From Bog-473 sp963809715 (GTDB taxonomy: Bacteria; Actinomycetota; Acidimicrobiia; Acidimicrobiales; RAAP-2): a stretch of DNA of 64,000 bases. How positions within the stretch are numbered: the stretch's first letter is position 1; each line of letters opens with the position of its first letter. The notes below the pieces were generated by a model. It saw only the letters and a program-made list of their open reading frames with translations, ran no database searches and was not told the DNA's origin. The stretch lies in contig CAWEKO010000003.1 in assembly GCA_963809715.1 (NCBI GenBank), positions 186,001 through 250,000 of the forward strand, given 5' to 3'. Positions 1 to 8,423 of this stretch are shown here, in pieces. The position numbers and the translations under genes are program-made.

Positions 1-934
1 GGAGGCGAAAGGCCTCGATCTGCATGTAGGAATCGGCGACCATCTCCTGGACCAGCTGCTTGTTGCCGAGGAGGTCGCCCTGCGTCGAGCGTGACACGGC
101 GCGTTCGCACAGCATGTCGAAGATCCGCCGGACGAGACCGACCGTGCGCATGGCGTGATGGATGCGACCCCCGCCCAGGCGGGTCTGGGCGACCACGAAG
201 GCGCCGCCGCGTGGCCCGAGCATGTGGTCGGCCGGCACCCGCACGTCCGTGTAGCGCACATAGCCCTCGCGTCCGCCGCCGATGGGTTGATAGCCCAGGC
301 CGACGTTGCGCAACACCTCGATGCCCGGGGTTCCTCCCGGCACGACGAACATGGAGTGGCGCTCGTAGGGCGGCGCATCGGGCTCGGTCACCGCCATGAC
401 GATGAGGAACGAGGCCATCGAGGCGAACGAGGAGAACCACTTCTCGCCGTTGATCACCCACTCGTCACCGTCGGCCACGGCGGACGTCGTGAAGACCTTG
501 GGATCGGCGCCACCCTGGGGCTCGGTCATGGAGAAGCACGAGACGATCCGATTGTCGAGCAAGGGTTCGAGGTAGCGCTCCTTCAGTTCGGGTGTCCCGT
601 AGTGGGCCAGAATCTCGCTGTTGCCCGAGTCGGGCGCCTGGGAGCCGAAGACGATCGGCGCGCACTCCGAGCGTCCGAGGATCTCGTTCAGCAGGGCCAG
701 CTTCACCTGCCCGTAGCCGGGACCGCCGAGGTGCGGTCCGAGATGCGTGGCCCAGAGTCCACGCTCCTTGACGATCCGCTGAAGTGGAGGAATGAGGGCC
801 TGGCGCACCGGATCGTTGAGGTCGTGGGACTCCTCGACGATCAGGTCGACGGGCTCGCACTCCTCGCGCACGAACTGCTCGACCCAGGCCAACTGCGCGG
901 TCCACTCGGCGTCGGTCGAGAAGTCCCATGCCAT
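1..934 (-). CDS. Acyl-CoA dehydrogenase, C-terminus beyond window
   Basis: FAD-dependent alpha,beta-dehydrogenation of an acyl-CoA, the first step of a beta-oxidation turn; cytoplasmic. About 311 residues are readable: an N-terminal helical domain, the middle-domain loop CFSMTEPQGGADP (about residues 133-145, the family's FAD/substrate loop), then WVINGEKWFSS, and the beginning of the C-terminal helical domain. The end lies outside the window. The ATG at 934 is preceded by GGAG at 11 nt and opens at the start of the family's N-terminal helix. The gene is divergent from the thiolase at 1036, so the ~100 bp between them should hold both promoters. Substrate unknown. Confidence 0.93.
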   Translation of the reverse strand, partial: MAWDFSTDAEWTAQLAWVEQFVREECEPVDLIVEESHDLNDPVRQALIPPLQRIVKERGLWATHLGPHLGGPGYGQVKLALLNEILGRSECAPIVFGSQAPDSGNSEILAHYGTPELKERYLEPLLDNRIVSCFSMTEPQGGADPKVFTTSAVADGDEWVINGEKWFSSFASMASFLIVMAVTEPDAPPYERHSMFVVPGGTPGIEVLRNVGLGYQPIGGGREGYVRYTDVRVPADHMLGPRGGAFVVAQTRLGGGRIHHAMRTVGLVRRIFDMLCERAVSRSTQGDLLGNKQLVQEMVADSYMQIEAFRL

Positions 935-1035
935 CGTTCTGCCCTCTCCGATTGTGTTCTCGAACCGGCCGGTGCTAACAACGTCGGTCGTGGGCACCAA
1001 CAGTAGGACAGCCTCTCGAGAGGCCGGTCCGGACC

Positions 1036-2268
1036 ATGGGTGACGCCTGGATCATCGACGTCGTGCGGACGCCACGGGGCAAGGGACGCCCCGACGGTGG
1101 GCTGCACGGCCAGCATCCCCAAGCCCTCTTCGGGAGCTGCCTGGTGGCCCTGGCCGCCCGCACGGGGTTCGATCCCGCGGAGGTGGACGACGTCATCGCC
1201 GGAAATGGAGTGCTCTCCGGTGAGCACGGCGACGACATCGCGCGGCTCTCGGCGCTCCTGGTCGGCTGGCCCGACACCGTGCCCGGCATGACGCTGAACC
1301 GCTTCTGCGGGTCGGGACAACAGGCGGTGACGGTGGCGGCGATGGGTGTCGGCAGCGGTGCCCAGGATCTCGTCGTGGCGGGCGGAGTCGAGTCAATGTC
1401 GCGCTGGGACGTGGGCGTCGGCGCCTCGACCATCGACGGTGCCAACCCGGCCCTGCGCGAACGGGTGCCCACGGTGCCCCAGGGGATCTCCGCCGACCTC
1501 ATCGCCACGGTGGAGGGCTTCAGCCGCGAGGATGTGGACGCCTTCGCCGTGGAGAGCCAGCGCCGCGCCGCGGTGGCGGTGGGCGAGGGACGGTTCGACC
1601 GTTCCCTGGTGCCGGTGACCGACGCCAACGGCGAGGTCGTGTTGGCCGTCGACGAGCACCTCCGTCCCGGCACCTCCATGGAGGCGCTGGCCAAGCTACG
1701 CCCCGCCTTCGCCGAGCTCGGTGCCACGGGGAGGGTCGAGGGCGAGGACCTGTCGTTCGACGAACTGTGCCTGGCCCGGTATCCCGCCCTCGACCACGTC
1801 GAGCACGTGCACCACGCGGGGAACTCGTCGGGCATCGTGGACGGCGCCGCCGCGGCACTCGTGGCCTCGGACGGCTGGGTGCGCGCCCACGGCGTCACCC
1901 CACGGGCCCGGGTGCGCTCCACCGCCGCGGTGGGGTCGGAGCCCGTGATCATGCTCACCGCTCCGGGTCCTGCGGCGCGCCGGTGCCTGGAACGGGCGGG
2001 CATGCAGACCCGCGACATCGATCTGTGGGAGATCAACGAGGCCTTCGCCGCCGTTCCCCTCAAGACCGTGCGCGACCTGGAGCTCGACCCCGACACCGTC
2101 AACGTCAACGGGGGAGCGATCGCGCTGGGGCACCCGATCGGTGCCACGGGCGCCATGCTGATCGCCACCGTGCTCGACGAGCTCGAGCGCCGCGACCAGC
2201 AGACCGGCCTGGTGACGATGTGCACCGGGGGAGGCATGGGCACGGCGACGATCGTGGAACGGGTCTGA
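1036..2268 (+). CDS. Acetyl-CoA C-acyltransferase (thiolase)
   Basis: Thiolytic cleavage of a 3-ketoacyl-CoA (or the reverse condensation), closing a beta-oxidation cycle. At 410 residues it has the usual thiolase length. The nucleophile is Cys91 in NRFCGSGQQA, with WEINEAFA, the catalytic His366 in GGAIALGHPIGATGA, and the second catalytic cysteine at about 396 in CTGGGMG. All active-site residues are present, so it should be active. It is first in a plus-strand run (thiolase, crotonase, glycosidase, solute-binding protein). The next gene starts at a GTG only one base after its stop, indicating translational coupling. Confidence 0.96.
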   Translation: MGDAWIIDVVRTPRGKGRPDGGLHGQHPQALFGSCLVALAARTGFDPAEVDDVIAGNGVLSGEHGDDIARLSALLVGWPDTVPGMTLNRFCGSGQQAVTVAAMGVGSGAQDLVVAGGVESMSRWDVGVGASTIDGANPALRERVPTVPQGISADLIATVEGFSREDVDAFAVESQRRAAVAVGEGRFDRSLVPVTDANGEVVLAVDEHLRPGTSMEALAKLRPAFAELGATGRVEGEDLSFDELCLARYPALDHVEHVHHAGNSSGIVDGAAAALVASDGWVRAHGVTPRARVRSTAAVGSEPVIMLTAPGPAARRCLERAGMQTRDIDLWEINEAFAAVPLKTVRDLELDPDTVNVNGGAIALGHPIGATGAMLIATVLDELERRDQQTGLVTMCTGGGMGTATIVERV

Positions 2269-2269
2269 G

Positions 2270-3046
2270 GTGGCCGGGACGCTCGTCTTCGAGGCGCCCG
2301 CCGACGGCGTCGTCCTGCTCCGCCTGAACCGTCCGGAGCGACTCAACGCCATCGACCACGAGCTCCTGGGCGAGTTCGAAACGGCCTGCGCCCGGCTGGC
2401 CGCGGACCACGCGACGAGCGCCGTGGTGGTGACCGGCGCGGGGCGGGGTTTCTGCTCTGGCCTCGACGTGCGCGACTTCGGACCAGGATTGCCCGCCCCG
2501 GGCGCACCGACGCTGGAGTTGCTCCGGTTCCAGGAGCGGATGGCCGCGCTTCCCACGACCCTGCGCTCCCTGCCCCAAGCCGTCGTCGCCGCGGTCAACG
2601 GGCCCTGCGTGGGTGGCGGATTTGCCCTTTGCCTGGCCGCCGACATCCGCCTGGCCTCGACGGCGGCGTCCTTCGGGAACGGCGCCATCCACCTCGGTCT
2701 CTCCGGTGCGGAAATGGGCATGAGCTACCACCTGCCCCGGGTCGTCGGAACCAGCGTGGCGGCCGACTGGATGCTCACCGGCCGCACGGTCTCGGCCGAA
2801 GAAGCCGACCGGCGCGGGCTGGTCAGCCAACTCCTGGCACCGGAGACCTTGCTCGACCGGGCGTTGGAGCTGGCCGTCCAGATCTCGCGGTTTCCGCTCC
2901 TGGCGGTCGAAATGACGAAGCGGGCGCTGCACGTGAACACCGACGCCCCCGACCTGGCGGCGGCGACGGAGCTGGAGAACCGGAATCAGGTGTTGGCGCA
3001 CGGGACGGCGGAGGCCGCGACCCGCCGCGCCGCATGGGATCGTTGA
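2270..3046 (+). CDS. Enoyl-CoA hydratase/isomerase (crotonase) family protein
   Basis: A 258-residue crotonase-fold protein acting on an acyl-CoA thioester. The oxyanion-hole segments are clear: FCSGLDVRDF at residues 61-70 and GPCVGGGFAL at 111-120. The two glutamates of classical enoyl-CoA hydratases, normally in GGG-x-EL and PE-x-x-LG, are absent; the positions read FAL and GAIHLG. Simple hydration is therefore doubtful, and an isomerase, hydrolase or other crotonase reaction is possible. The GTG start directly follows the thiolase stop. Family membership is certain, the reaction is not. Confidence 0.9.
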   Translation: MAGTLVFEAPADGVVLLRLNRPERLNAIDHELLGEFETACARLAADHATSAVVVTGAGRGFCSGLDVRDFGPGLPAPGAPTLELLRFQERMAALPTTLRSLPQAVVAAVNGPCVGGGFALCLAADIRLASTAASFGNGAIHLGLSGAEMGMSYHLPRVVGTSVAADWMLTGRTVSAEEADRRGLVSQLLAPETLLDRALELAVQISRFPLLAVEMTKRALHVNTDAPDLAAATELENRNQVLAHGTAEAATRRAAWDR

Positions 3047-3095
3047 CACCGTCGCGGCGCACGGATCGATTCTCGCGGCGAGGGAGGGCGAGCCG

Positions 3096-5255
3096 ATGAC
3101 GATGTTCGACGACGCGGTGCGCGCCGTGCAGGGGGGTCGCCCGGCGACCGAGGCGGCCGCCGAGCTCTCCTCGGCGCTCACCGACGACGAGCGCCTCTGG
3201 CTGCTCGACGGCGACACGGAGTGCTGGGAGGGGCTGGCCCGGTTCCGGACCGAGGGGTACAACACGACGCCCATCGTGCACGGCCAGGTCGAGCGGGTCG
3301 GGTTGCCCGGCACGCGCTTCGTGGATGGACCCCGTGGCTGCGTGGCCGGCAACGCCACGGCGTTCCCGGTCTCCATGGCCCGCGGCGCCACCTGGGACGT
3401 GGATCTCGAGGAGCAGGTCGGCGACGTGATCGGGCGGGAGATCCGCGCCCTCGGCGGCAACTTCTTCGGCGGGGTCTGCATCAACCTGCCCCGCCACCCG
3501 GCCTGGGGTCGGGCCCAGGAGACCTACGGCGACGATCCGTACCATCTCGGCGAGTTCGGGGCCGCCCTCACCCGGGGCACCCAGCGCTGGGTCATGGCGT
3601 GTGCCAAGCACTACGCGCTGAACTCCATGGAGAACGCCCGCTTCGTCGTCGACGTGACCGCGGACGAGGCGACGCTGCACGATGTGTACCTGCCCCACTT
3701 CAAGCGGGTCGTCGACCAGGGCGTGGCGGCGATCATGGGCGCGTACAACTCGGTCAACGGCGAGTGGTGCGGGCAGAACACCTACCTGCTGACCACGGTG
3801 CTGCGCGACATGTGGGGGTGGGAGGGCATCACGGTCACCGACTTCATCTTCGGCTTGAGGCATGCCGCCGCGTCGCTGAACGCGGGGATGGACCTCGAAG
3901 AGCCGTTCCGCCAGCAGCGGGCCGAGCGCCTGACCGGCCAGCTCGAAGCGGGCGAGACGTCGTGGGACATGGTGGAGCGCGCCGCCCTCCGGCTCATCGC
4001 GGCGCAGCTGCGCGCCTACGCCAGCCGGACCGAGACGGATCCGCCGGTCGGTGTGGTGGCCAATGCCGAGGCCCGCGCCCTGGCCCGCACGGTGGCGGCC
4101 CGGGCCATGGTGCTGCTGAAGAACGATCCGGTGGACGGCCGGGCGGTGCTGCCCCTCGATCCCGGGTCGGTGCGCTCGATCGCGCTGGTGGGCCGCCTGG
4201 CCGGCGCGGCCAACATGGGCGACCACGGGTCCTCCGACGTCCGGCCCCCGTCGTCGGTCTCCCCGTACGAGGGTTTGCGGGCCGCCTTCCCCGAGGTCGA
4301 GATCCGCCTGGTGCAATCGGACGACGTCGACGAGGCGCGCCGTGCTGCGGCCGAGTCGGATGTGGCCGTCGTCGTCGCCGGGTACACGGCGGCGGACGAG
4401 GGGGAGTTCATCGGGCCCGACTCGGGGATGACGGCCGAACTGCTGACGCTCTTCCCTCCGATACCCCAGTCCGCCGCCGCGCTCCTCGGTGAGGCCTTCG
4501 CACCCGAGAACGAGGACCGCGGCACCGGGGGCGACCGCGTGTCGCTGGCGCTGCGGCCACTGGACGAAGACCTCATCCGCGCGGTGGCGGCGGCGAACCC
4601 TCGCACGGTGGTGGCCATCGTGGCGGCCGGTGCCGTCCTCACCGAGAGCTGGCGGGAGGGAGTGCCCGCCGTGTTGATGATGTGGTACGCAGGCATGGAA
4701 GGCGGGCACGCGCTGGCCGACGTGCTGCGCGGCGCGCAGAACCCGAGCGGTCGCCTTCCCTTCTCCATTCCCACCTCGGAGACCCACCTCCCCTCCTTCG
4801 ACCGCGAGGCCACGGCGATCACCTACGACCACTTCCACGGCCAGCGGCTGCTGGACCGACTGGGCGTCAACGCCGCCTTCCCGCACGGCTACGGCCTGTC
4901 GTACACGAGGTACGAGGTGCGCCGGGCCGAGGTGCGCTCGACCGAGGACGGTTCTCGCGTCGTGTCGGTGGAGGTGGCCAATACGGGTCCACGCGACGGC
5001 ACCCATGTCGTCCAGATCTACGGGCGGAGCTCGAGCGGCCCCTACGCCGGGGAGCTGACCCTGGTGGGCTTCGCGCCGGTCAGCGTCGACGCCGGCGCGA
5101 CGGCCACGGTCGAGGTGGAGGTGTCGCTCCTTCCTCTCGCTGCCTGGGATCCGGGGGACCGACGGCGCATCCTGCCGGCCGCGGCCGACGTCGAGCTCGA
5201 GGTCGGCGCACATGCCCACGACCCGGCGGCCACGCTGTTGCACCTGGGACCCTGA
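3096..5255 (+). CDS. Glycoside hydrolase family 3 (beta-glucosidase-like)
   Basis: Retaining hydrolysis of a beta-linked glycoside. The 719 residues give the full three-part GH3 layout: an N-terminal TIM-barrel domain with ACAKHYALNS at about 168-177 and the nucleophile Asp249 in ITVTDFIFG, an alpha/beta sandwich domain with NPSGRLPFSIP, and a C-terminal fibronectin-III-like domain after PHGYGLSYT. There is no signal peptide, so it should act in the cytoplasm on an imported glycoside. Its position directly after thiolase and crotonase genes and before a solute-binding protein suggests the aglycone feeds beta-oxidation. That link is inference. Confidence 0.94.
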   Translation: MTMFDDAVRAVQGGRPATEAAAELSSALTDDERLWLLDGDTECWEGLARFRTEGYNTTPIVHGQVERVGLPGTRFVDGPRGCVAGNATAFPVSMARGATWDVDLEEQVGDVIGREIRALGGNFFGGVCINLPRHPAWGRAQETYGDDPYHLGEFGAALTRGTQRWVMACAKHYALNSMENARFVVDVTADEATLHDVYLPHFKRVVDQGVAAIMGAYNSVNGEWCGQNTYLLTTVLRDMWGWEGITVTDFIFGLRHAAASLNAGMDLEEPFRQQRAERLTGQLEAGETSWDMVERAALRLIAAQLRAYASRTETDPPVGVVANAEARALARTVAARAMVLLKNDPVDGRAVLPLDPGSVRSIALVGRLAGAANMGDHGSSDVRPPSSVSPYEGLRAAFPEVEIRLVQSDDVDEARRAAAESDVAVVVAGYTAADEGEFIGPDSGMTAELLTLFPPIPQSAAALLGEAFAPENEDRGTGGDRVSLALRPLDEDLIRAVAAANPRTVVAIVAAGAVLTESWREGVPAVLMMWYAGMEGGHALADVLRGAQNPSGRLPFSIPTSETHLPSFDREATAITYDHFHGQRLLDRLGVNAAFPHGYGLSYTRYEVRRAEVRSTEDGSRVVSVEVANTGPRDGTHVVQIYGRSSSGPYAGELTLVGFAPVSVDAGATATVEVEVSLLPLAAWDPGDRRRILPAAADVELEVGAHAHDPAATLLHLGP

Positions 5256-5315
5256 GCTGGCCCCGCAGCGACAGGCGGGCGAGAATGAGTCCATGATCGG
5301 CGAGGGCCAGGACCC

Positions 5316-6746
5316 ATGCCCTCTCCGATGACGAGACGCTTTCCACTCAGGGTTTGGGCCGCGGCCACCGCTGTCGCCAGCGTCCTCGTGTGTGCCGGCG
5401 CGTCGCCGTCAGGAGCGGCGGGTGGGCCGACGCCAGTGACCCATGCCAGCACGAGCACCCGAGGTGTGTCGGCCGGCGCCATCAATGTGGTCTTCCCGAT
5501 CATCTCGTTCACCAGTATCGAGGGGGAATTCGAGATCAAGTCGGACGCCGAATACGGCGAGCAGACCAAGGCCATTCACCTCTTCGTGGACGGGATCAAC
5601 GACGCCGGAGGCATCAACGGCCGCAAGATCAACCCGATGATCGTGAGCTTCGATCCCACGAATGTCGCCCAGCAGCGAGCGTTGTGCGAGCAGTGGACCC
5701 AGGGCAACCCTCCCGTGTTCGCGGTCGTCGACGGTCTCGGGACGTTTCAGGGGGTCGACGAGCTCTGCGTCACCCGAGAGGGCCATACGCCGATGCTGTC
5801 CCAGTGGACGACGACGACCAACTGGACAAATCTCGGTTCGCCCTACCTGTGGTGGACGGGGGCGGACGAGGCAGCGGTTCTGGCGGCGACGGTCCAGTGG
5901 GGCCTGCGTTCGGGCCGCCTCGGTCACGGCAAGAAGGTTGGCGTCGTGGTGTCGGACCAGGCGAGCGACCAGAGCGCGCTCGATTCGTATTTGCTGCCCG
6001 ACCTCAAGAGGATCGGCGTCGTGCCCCAGGTGGTGACCATCGCGGCTGCCGTCGAAGGCGCCGCCAGCACCGACTCGGATGCGGTGCTGGCGGTCGAGCG
6101 ACTGAAGGCGGCGGGGATTCAATCGGTCATTCCCTTGCTGCCCGACAACGCATTCACTCCCTACCTCGGCGCGGAGACTGCGCAGAATTACATCCCGACG
6201 CTCCTTCTCAGTGACTATCAGTCCGAAATCGAGATCGCGCTCGGACTCATCCCGATCCCATACGAGAAGGCATTGAACGGCCAACAGGGCGTCACGGCCG
6301 AGACGCTCGGAGGGATCGACCTTCCCGTGCCCGAGTCACAGGGCGGGTACGACCAGGGGGTGCGCAGTTGCTGGACGGCCTGGCACGAGGCCTACCCGGA
6401 GACTCCTCCGGGCAACATCAACGACGACATCGAGGAGCAGGGTCCGGTCCAGGGCTGGTGCCAGGAGATCCGCCTCTTCGCCAAGGCGGCCACCCTGGCG
6501 GGCACGAACCTCAACCGACGGACCTTCGTCGAGGCGATGGCTCGGATCCGGGACTTCCCGGGCGGTTACTCTCCCGTGCTGAGCTACGGGCCGGACACGT
6601 TCGCTGGTCCGACGCAGTACCGGGTGGTCGAGGTCCACGACAACCACCCTCCGACGAGTCTGTGCAAGCGCGGCCCCGCTCCGGCACCTCCGGCCGGAGC
6701 CTGCTGGGTCGTCGAGCAGAACTGGAAGCCGCTTCCCAGAGGTTGA
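5316..6746 (+). CDS. ABC transporter substrate-binding protein (branched-chain amino acid type)
   Basis: Extracytoplasmic ligand-binding protein of the Peripla_BP_6 / LivK-like class, 476 residues. The N-terminus is a signal peptide: basic residues (RRFPLR), a hydrophobic run of about 20 residues, then small residues (GASPSGAAG). The mature part contains VDGINDAGGINGRKI, the typical opening lobe sequence of this family, and VAQQRALCEQW. No permease or ATPase gene lies nearby, so it is an orphan binding protein here. It follows the glycosidase by about 60 bp and may deliver the same catabolic substrate. Start choice fits the signal peptide. Confidence 0.9.
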   Translation: MPSPMTRRFPLRVWAAATAVASVLVCAGASPSGAAGGPTPVTHASTSTRGVSAGAINVVFPIISFTSIEGEFEIKSDAEYGEQTKAIHLFVDGINDAGGINGRKINPMIVSFDPTNVAQQRALCEQWTQGNPPVFAVVDGLGTFQGVDELCVTREGHTPMLSQWTTTTNWTNLGSPYLWWTGADEAAVLAATVQWGLRSGRLGHGKKVGVVVSDQASDQSALDSYLLPDLKRIGVVPQVVTIAAAVEGAASTDSDAVLAVERLKAAGIQSVIPLLPDNAFTPYLGAETAQNYIPTLLLSDYQSEIEIALGLIPIPYEKALNGQQGVTAETLGGIDLPVPESQGGYDQGVRSCWTAWHEAYPETPPGNINDDIEEQGPVQGWCQEIRLFAKAATLAGTNLNRRTFVEAMARIRDFPGGYSPVLSYGPDTFAGPTQYRVVEVHDNHPPTSLCKRGPAPAPPAGACWVVEQNWKPLPRG

Positions 6747-6811
6747 GGGTTCGGCGTCACGAAGCACAGGTTCCCCCGCATCGCCCGACCTGACCCTGGG
6801 GCCGAGGCGTC

Positions 6812-6850
6812 GAAAGGAAAGTCAGTGAAAGAAGAGCCGGGTTCCGGCTG
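6812..6850 (+). repeat. Direct repeat copy 1 (about 38 bp)
   Basis: Close match, with a few indels, to 7778-7814; both contain AGGAAAGTCAG followed by GAGCCGGG. The two copies flank the kinase-like gene at 6936-7721. The tail of this copy runs straight into the 75-bp repeat at 6845-6919. Confidence 0.75.
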
Positions 6851-6919
6851 AGTGTGGTTCCGTGACCCTCAGTCCAGGTCCGTGGATCACCCGTGCAATC
6901 GCACTTCGGTGGCAGGGTG
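6845..6919 (+). repeat. 75-bp repeat also found at the 3' end of the recombinase pair
   Basis: Aligns with 14390-14465 at roughly 80 percent identity by eye with one gap. The best-conserved core is GTGGATCACCC followed by AATCGCAC. The partner copy begins in the last codons of the second tyrosine recombinase. This copy may therefore mark the other end, or a remnant, of the same element. Confidence 0.75.
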
Positions 6920-6935
6920 ATTCACCAAGAGAAGG

Positions 6936-7721
6936 TCACCCGAGCGCCCGCACGAATGCCTCCCGTGAGGCCTGCCACCACCTGCGTCGGCGCTCGTAGC
7001 GTTCCATCCCTCCCATCTCGTCGAGCATCCGAATGAAGTTGGGGTCGCCGGCTTCAACCCGTCGCTGGACGAATGACCCCCCGCTCTCCATTGGCCCGTC
7101 GAGGAGTTCGACCAGGGTGTGGCGACCCTCCGGGCCGAGTTCATAGGTGTCGGCGACGAACCGAAGACGTGCAGGACGATCGAGGTCCTCAAACCCAAGG
7201 CGGCTGGCGCTGAGATCGTCGTCGATGGGCACGCACATCCGAGCGAAGGCTGCGAGGTCGAAGAGGGGCCGTCCTGGTGCGGCAAAATCGAAGTCCAAGA
7301 GTGCGACGGCTTCACCATCCCTGAAGACGACGTTCTCGAGGCACACATCGTTGTGGCAGATCATCGTCCCGCCGCGCGGATCAGCCAGTTCGTCGCTCCA
7401 CTTCGCAGGGATGACGGGCTGTCGGGACGAAGCCTCGTGGAACGACCGGATCAGGGCGGTGATCGAGGAGAGTGCGTGGTCAGTCTGCACCCAGGCCGGG
7501 AACGGCGGCACCGCAACGTCCCCTTCGATGAAGAGCAACCGTTCCCGGCGGTCCGCCTGGATCTCGATTGGTAGCGGAACTCCCTCGAATCCAGCCGATC
7601 TGAGTCCAAGCAGGAAGGCGTGCACGGCCTCGGAGTTGGGATTCGAGGGGCGAAGGACGAAGTCACCCTTGCGGACGACACTTCCAGCATTAGCTACTCC
7701 ACCTGACAGGATCTCGTCCAC
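6936..7721 (-). CDS. APH/choline-kinase-fold phosphotransferase
   Basis: 261 residues with the kinase-like phosphotransferase fold. The Brenner motif ICHNDVCLENVVF supplies the catalytic Asp and metal-binding Asn, and ALLDFDFAAPG supplies the metal Asp of the DFG-equivalent motif. Such proteins phosphorylate small hydroxyl compounds; some are aminoglycoside kinases, but nothing here identifies the substrate. The gene stands alone on the minus strand in the island and is bracketed by copies of a 38-bp direct repeat (6812 and 7778), suggesting it arrived as a unit. Confidence 0.85.
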   Translation of the reverse strand: MDEILSGGVANAGSVVRKGDFVLRPSNPNSEAVHAFLLGLRSAGFEGVPLPIEIQADRRERLLFIEGDVAVPPFPAWVQTDHALSSITALIRSFHEASSRQPVIPAKWSDELADPRGGTMICHNDVCLENVVFRDGEAVALLDFDFAAPGRPLFDLAAFARMCVPIDDDLSASRLGFEDLDRPARLRFVADTYELGPEGRHTLVELLDGPMESGGSFVQRRVEAGDPNFIRMLDEMGGMERYERRRRWWQASREAFVRALG

Positions 7722-7777
7722 GGAACCAGTCTTTCAAGGTCTGCCTCAGTCCGCCGGGTTGTATCGCGGCGTGCCGG

Positions 7778-7814
7778 AGAGGAAAGTCAGGGAAGAAAGA
7801 GCCGGGTCCGGCTC
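7778..7814 (+). repeat. Direct repeat copy 2 (about 37 bp)
   Basis: Second copy of the repeat at 6812-6850, in the same orientation and on the other side of the kinase-like gene. It lacks the following 75-bp segment seen at 6845. Confidence 0.7.
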
Positions 7815-7892
7815 GTGCCGCCGTCAGACAACGTTGTGTGAGCCCCGAACGTCACTTCTGGGTGGTACGCCGATCGTCCGTAGACGCTTGGT

Positions 7893-8423
7893 GTGGTGAT
7901 CGAACAGGCTCTGGAGGTGGTGCACGACGGGCTACGAAGTCAAGGCTGGTGGTCAGAGAAATGGGACGTCATTACCTCCATCCGGCGAAGTGAAAGCAGC
8001 TGGGTCGTAGCCCGTACCAGGCGTCGATATGCCGAGTCAGGCGACATTCTTGATCGTCGTATCGGCGGATTCGGCCCCGTCGTAGTCACCGATCGTGGTG
8101 ACATGATCCCCCCGGAAGGCAGTGTGAAGATCGACCATGTCGACGAGTCCGGAGTGGCCACAGTGGCCGCTCGCACCCTGAGTGTTTCCCGCAACGACAG
8201 CCAATCGGTCCAAGGCCAGCCGATGTGGCGGGTGTCCCAGCCCGCCGGACTGGAGCGCATCATCCATCGATCAACACTTCGCCGAGATCCGCCAGACGCA
8301 GACGGGCGGCGTCTTGATCCGGTCGAGCGAGCCCCCGCACTGCCAGCGAGTGTTCACAACGTGCCGCGTAGGCCAGGACATAAGCGGCGGCTCCGTGCGC
8401 AGCCCGACGCTGCCTCGATGTGA
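7893..8423 (+). CDS. YrhB/Imm35-like domain protein, C-terminus uncertain
   Basis: The first ~85 residues resemble YrhB/Imm35 proteins: SWVVARTRRRY, AESGD, then GGFGPVVVTDRG and a GS pair, the W..Y..SGD..G.GP.VV pattern of that family. Family members are small and some are predicted immunity proteins of polymorphic toxins. The frame stays open for a further ~90 arginine- and proline-rich residues and overlaps the convergent gene at 8260 by 164 bp. The original stop is therefore probably lost and the tail is not native. The start is GTG at 7893 or 7896. No toxin gene is visible beside it. Confidence 0.45.
   Translation: MVIEQALEVVHDGLRSQGWWSEKWDVITSIRRSESSWVVARTRRRYAESGDILDRRIGGFGPVVVTDRGDMIPPEGSVKIDHVDESGVATVAARTLSVSRNDSQSVQGQPMWRVSQPAGLERIIHRSTLRRDPPDADGRRLDPVERAPALPASVHNVPRRPGHKRRLRAQPDAASM

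Noticed and set aside
2823..5294. Very long minus-strand open frame opposite the GH3 gene
   Set aside because: Antisense openness is a by-product of high GC at third positions; the translation is Arg/Gly/His-rich with no family resemblance, whereas the plus strand has a complete GH3 enzyme.
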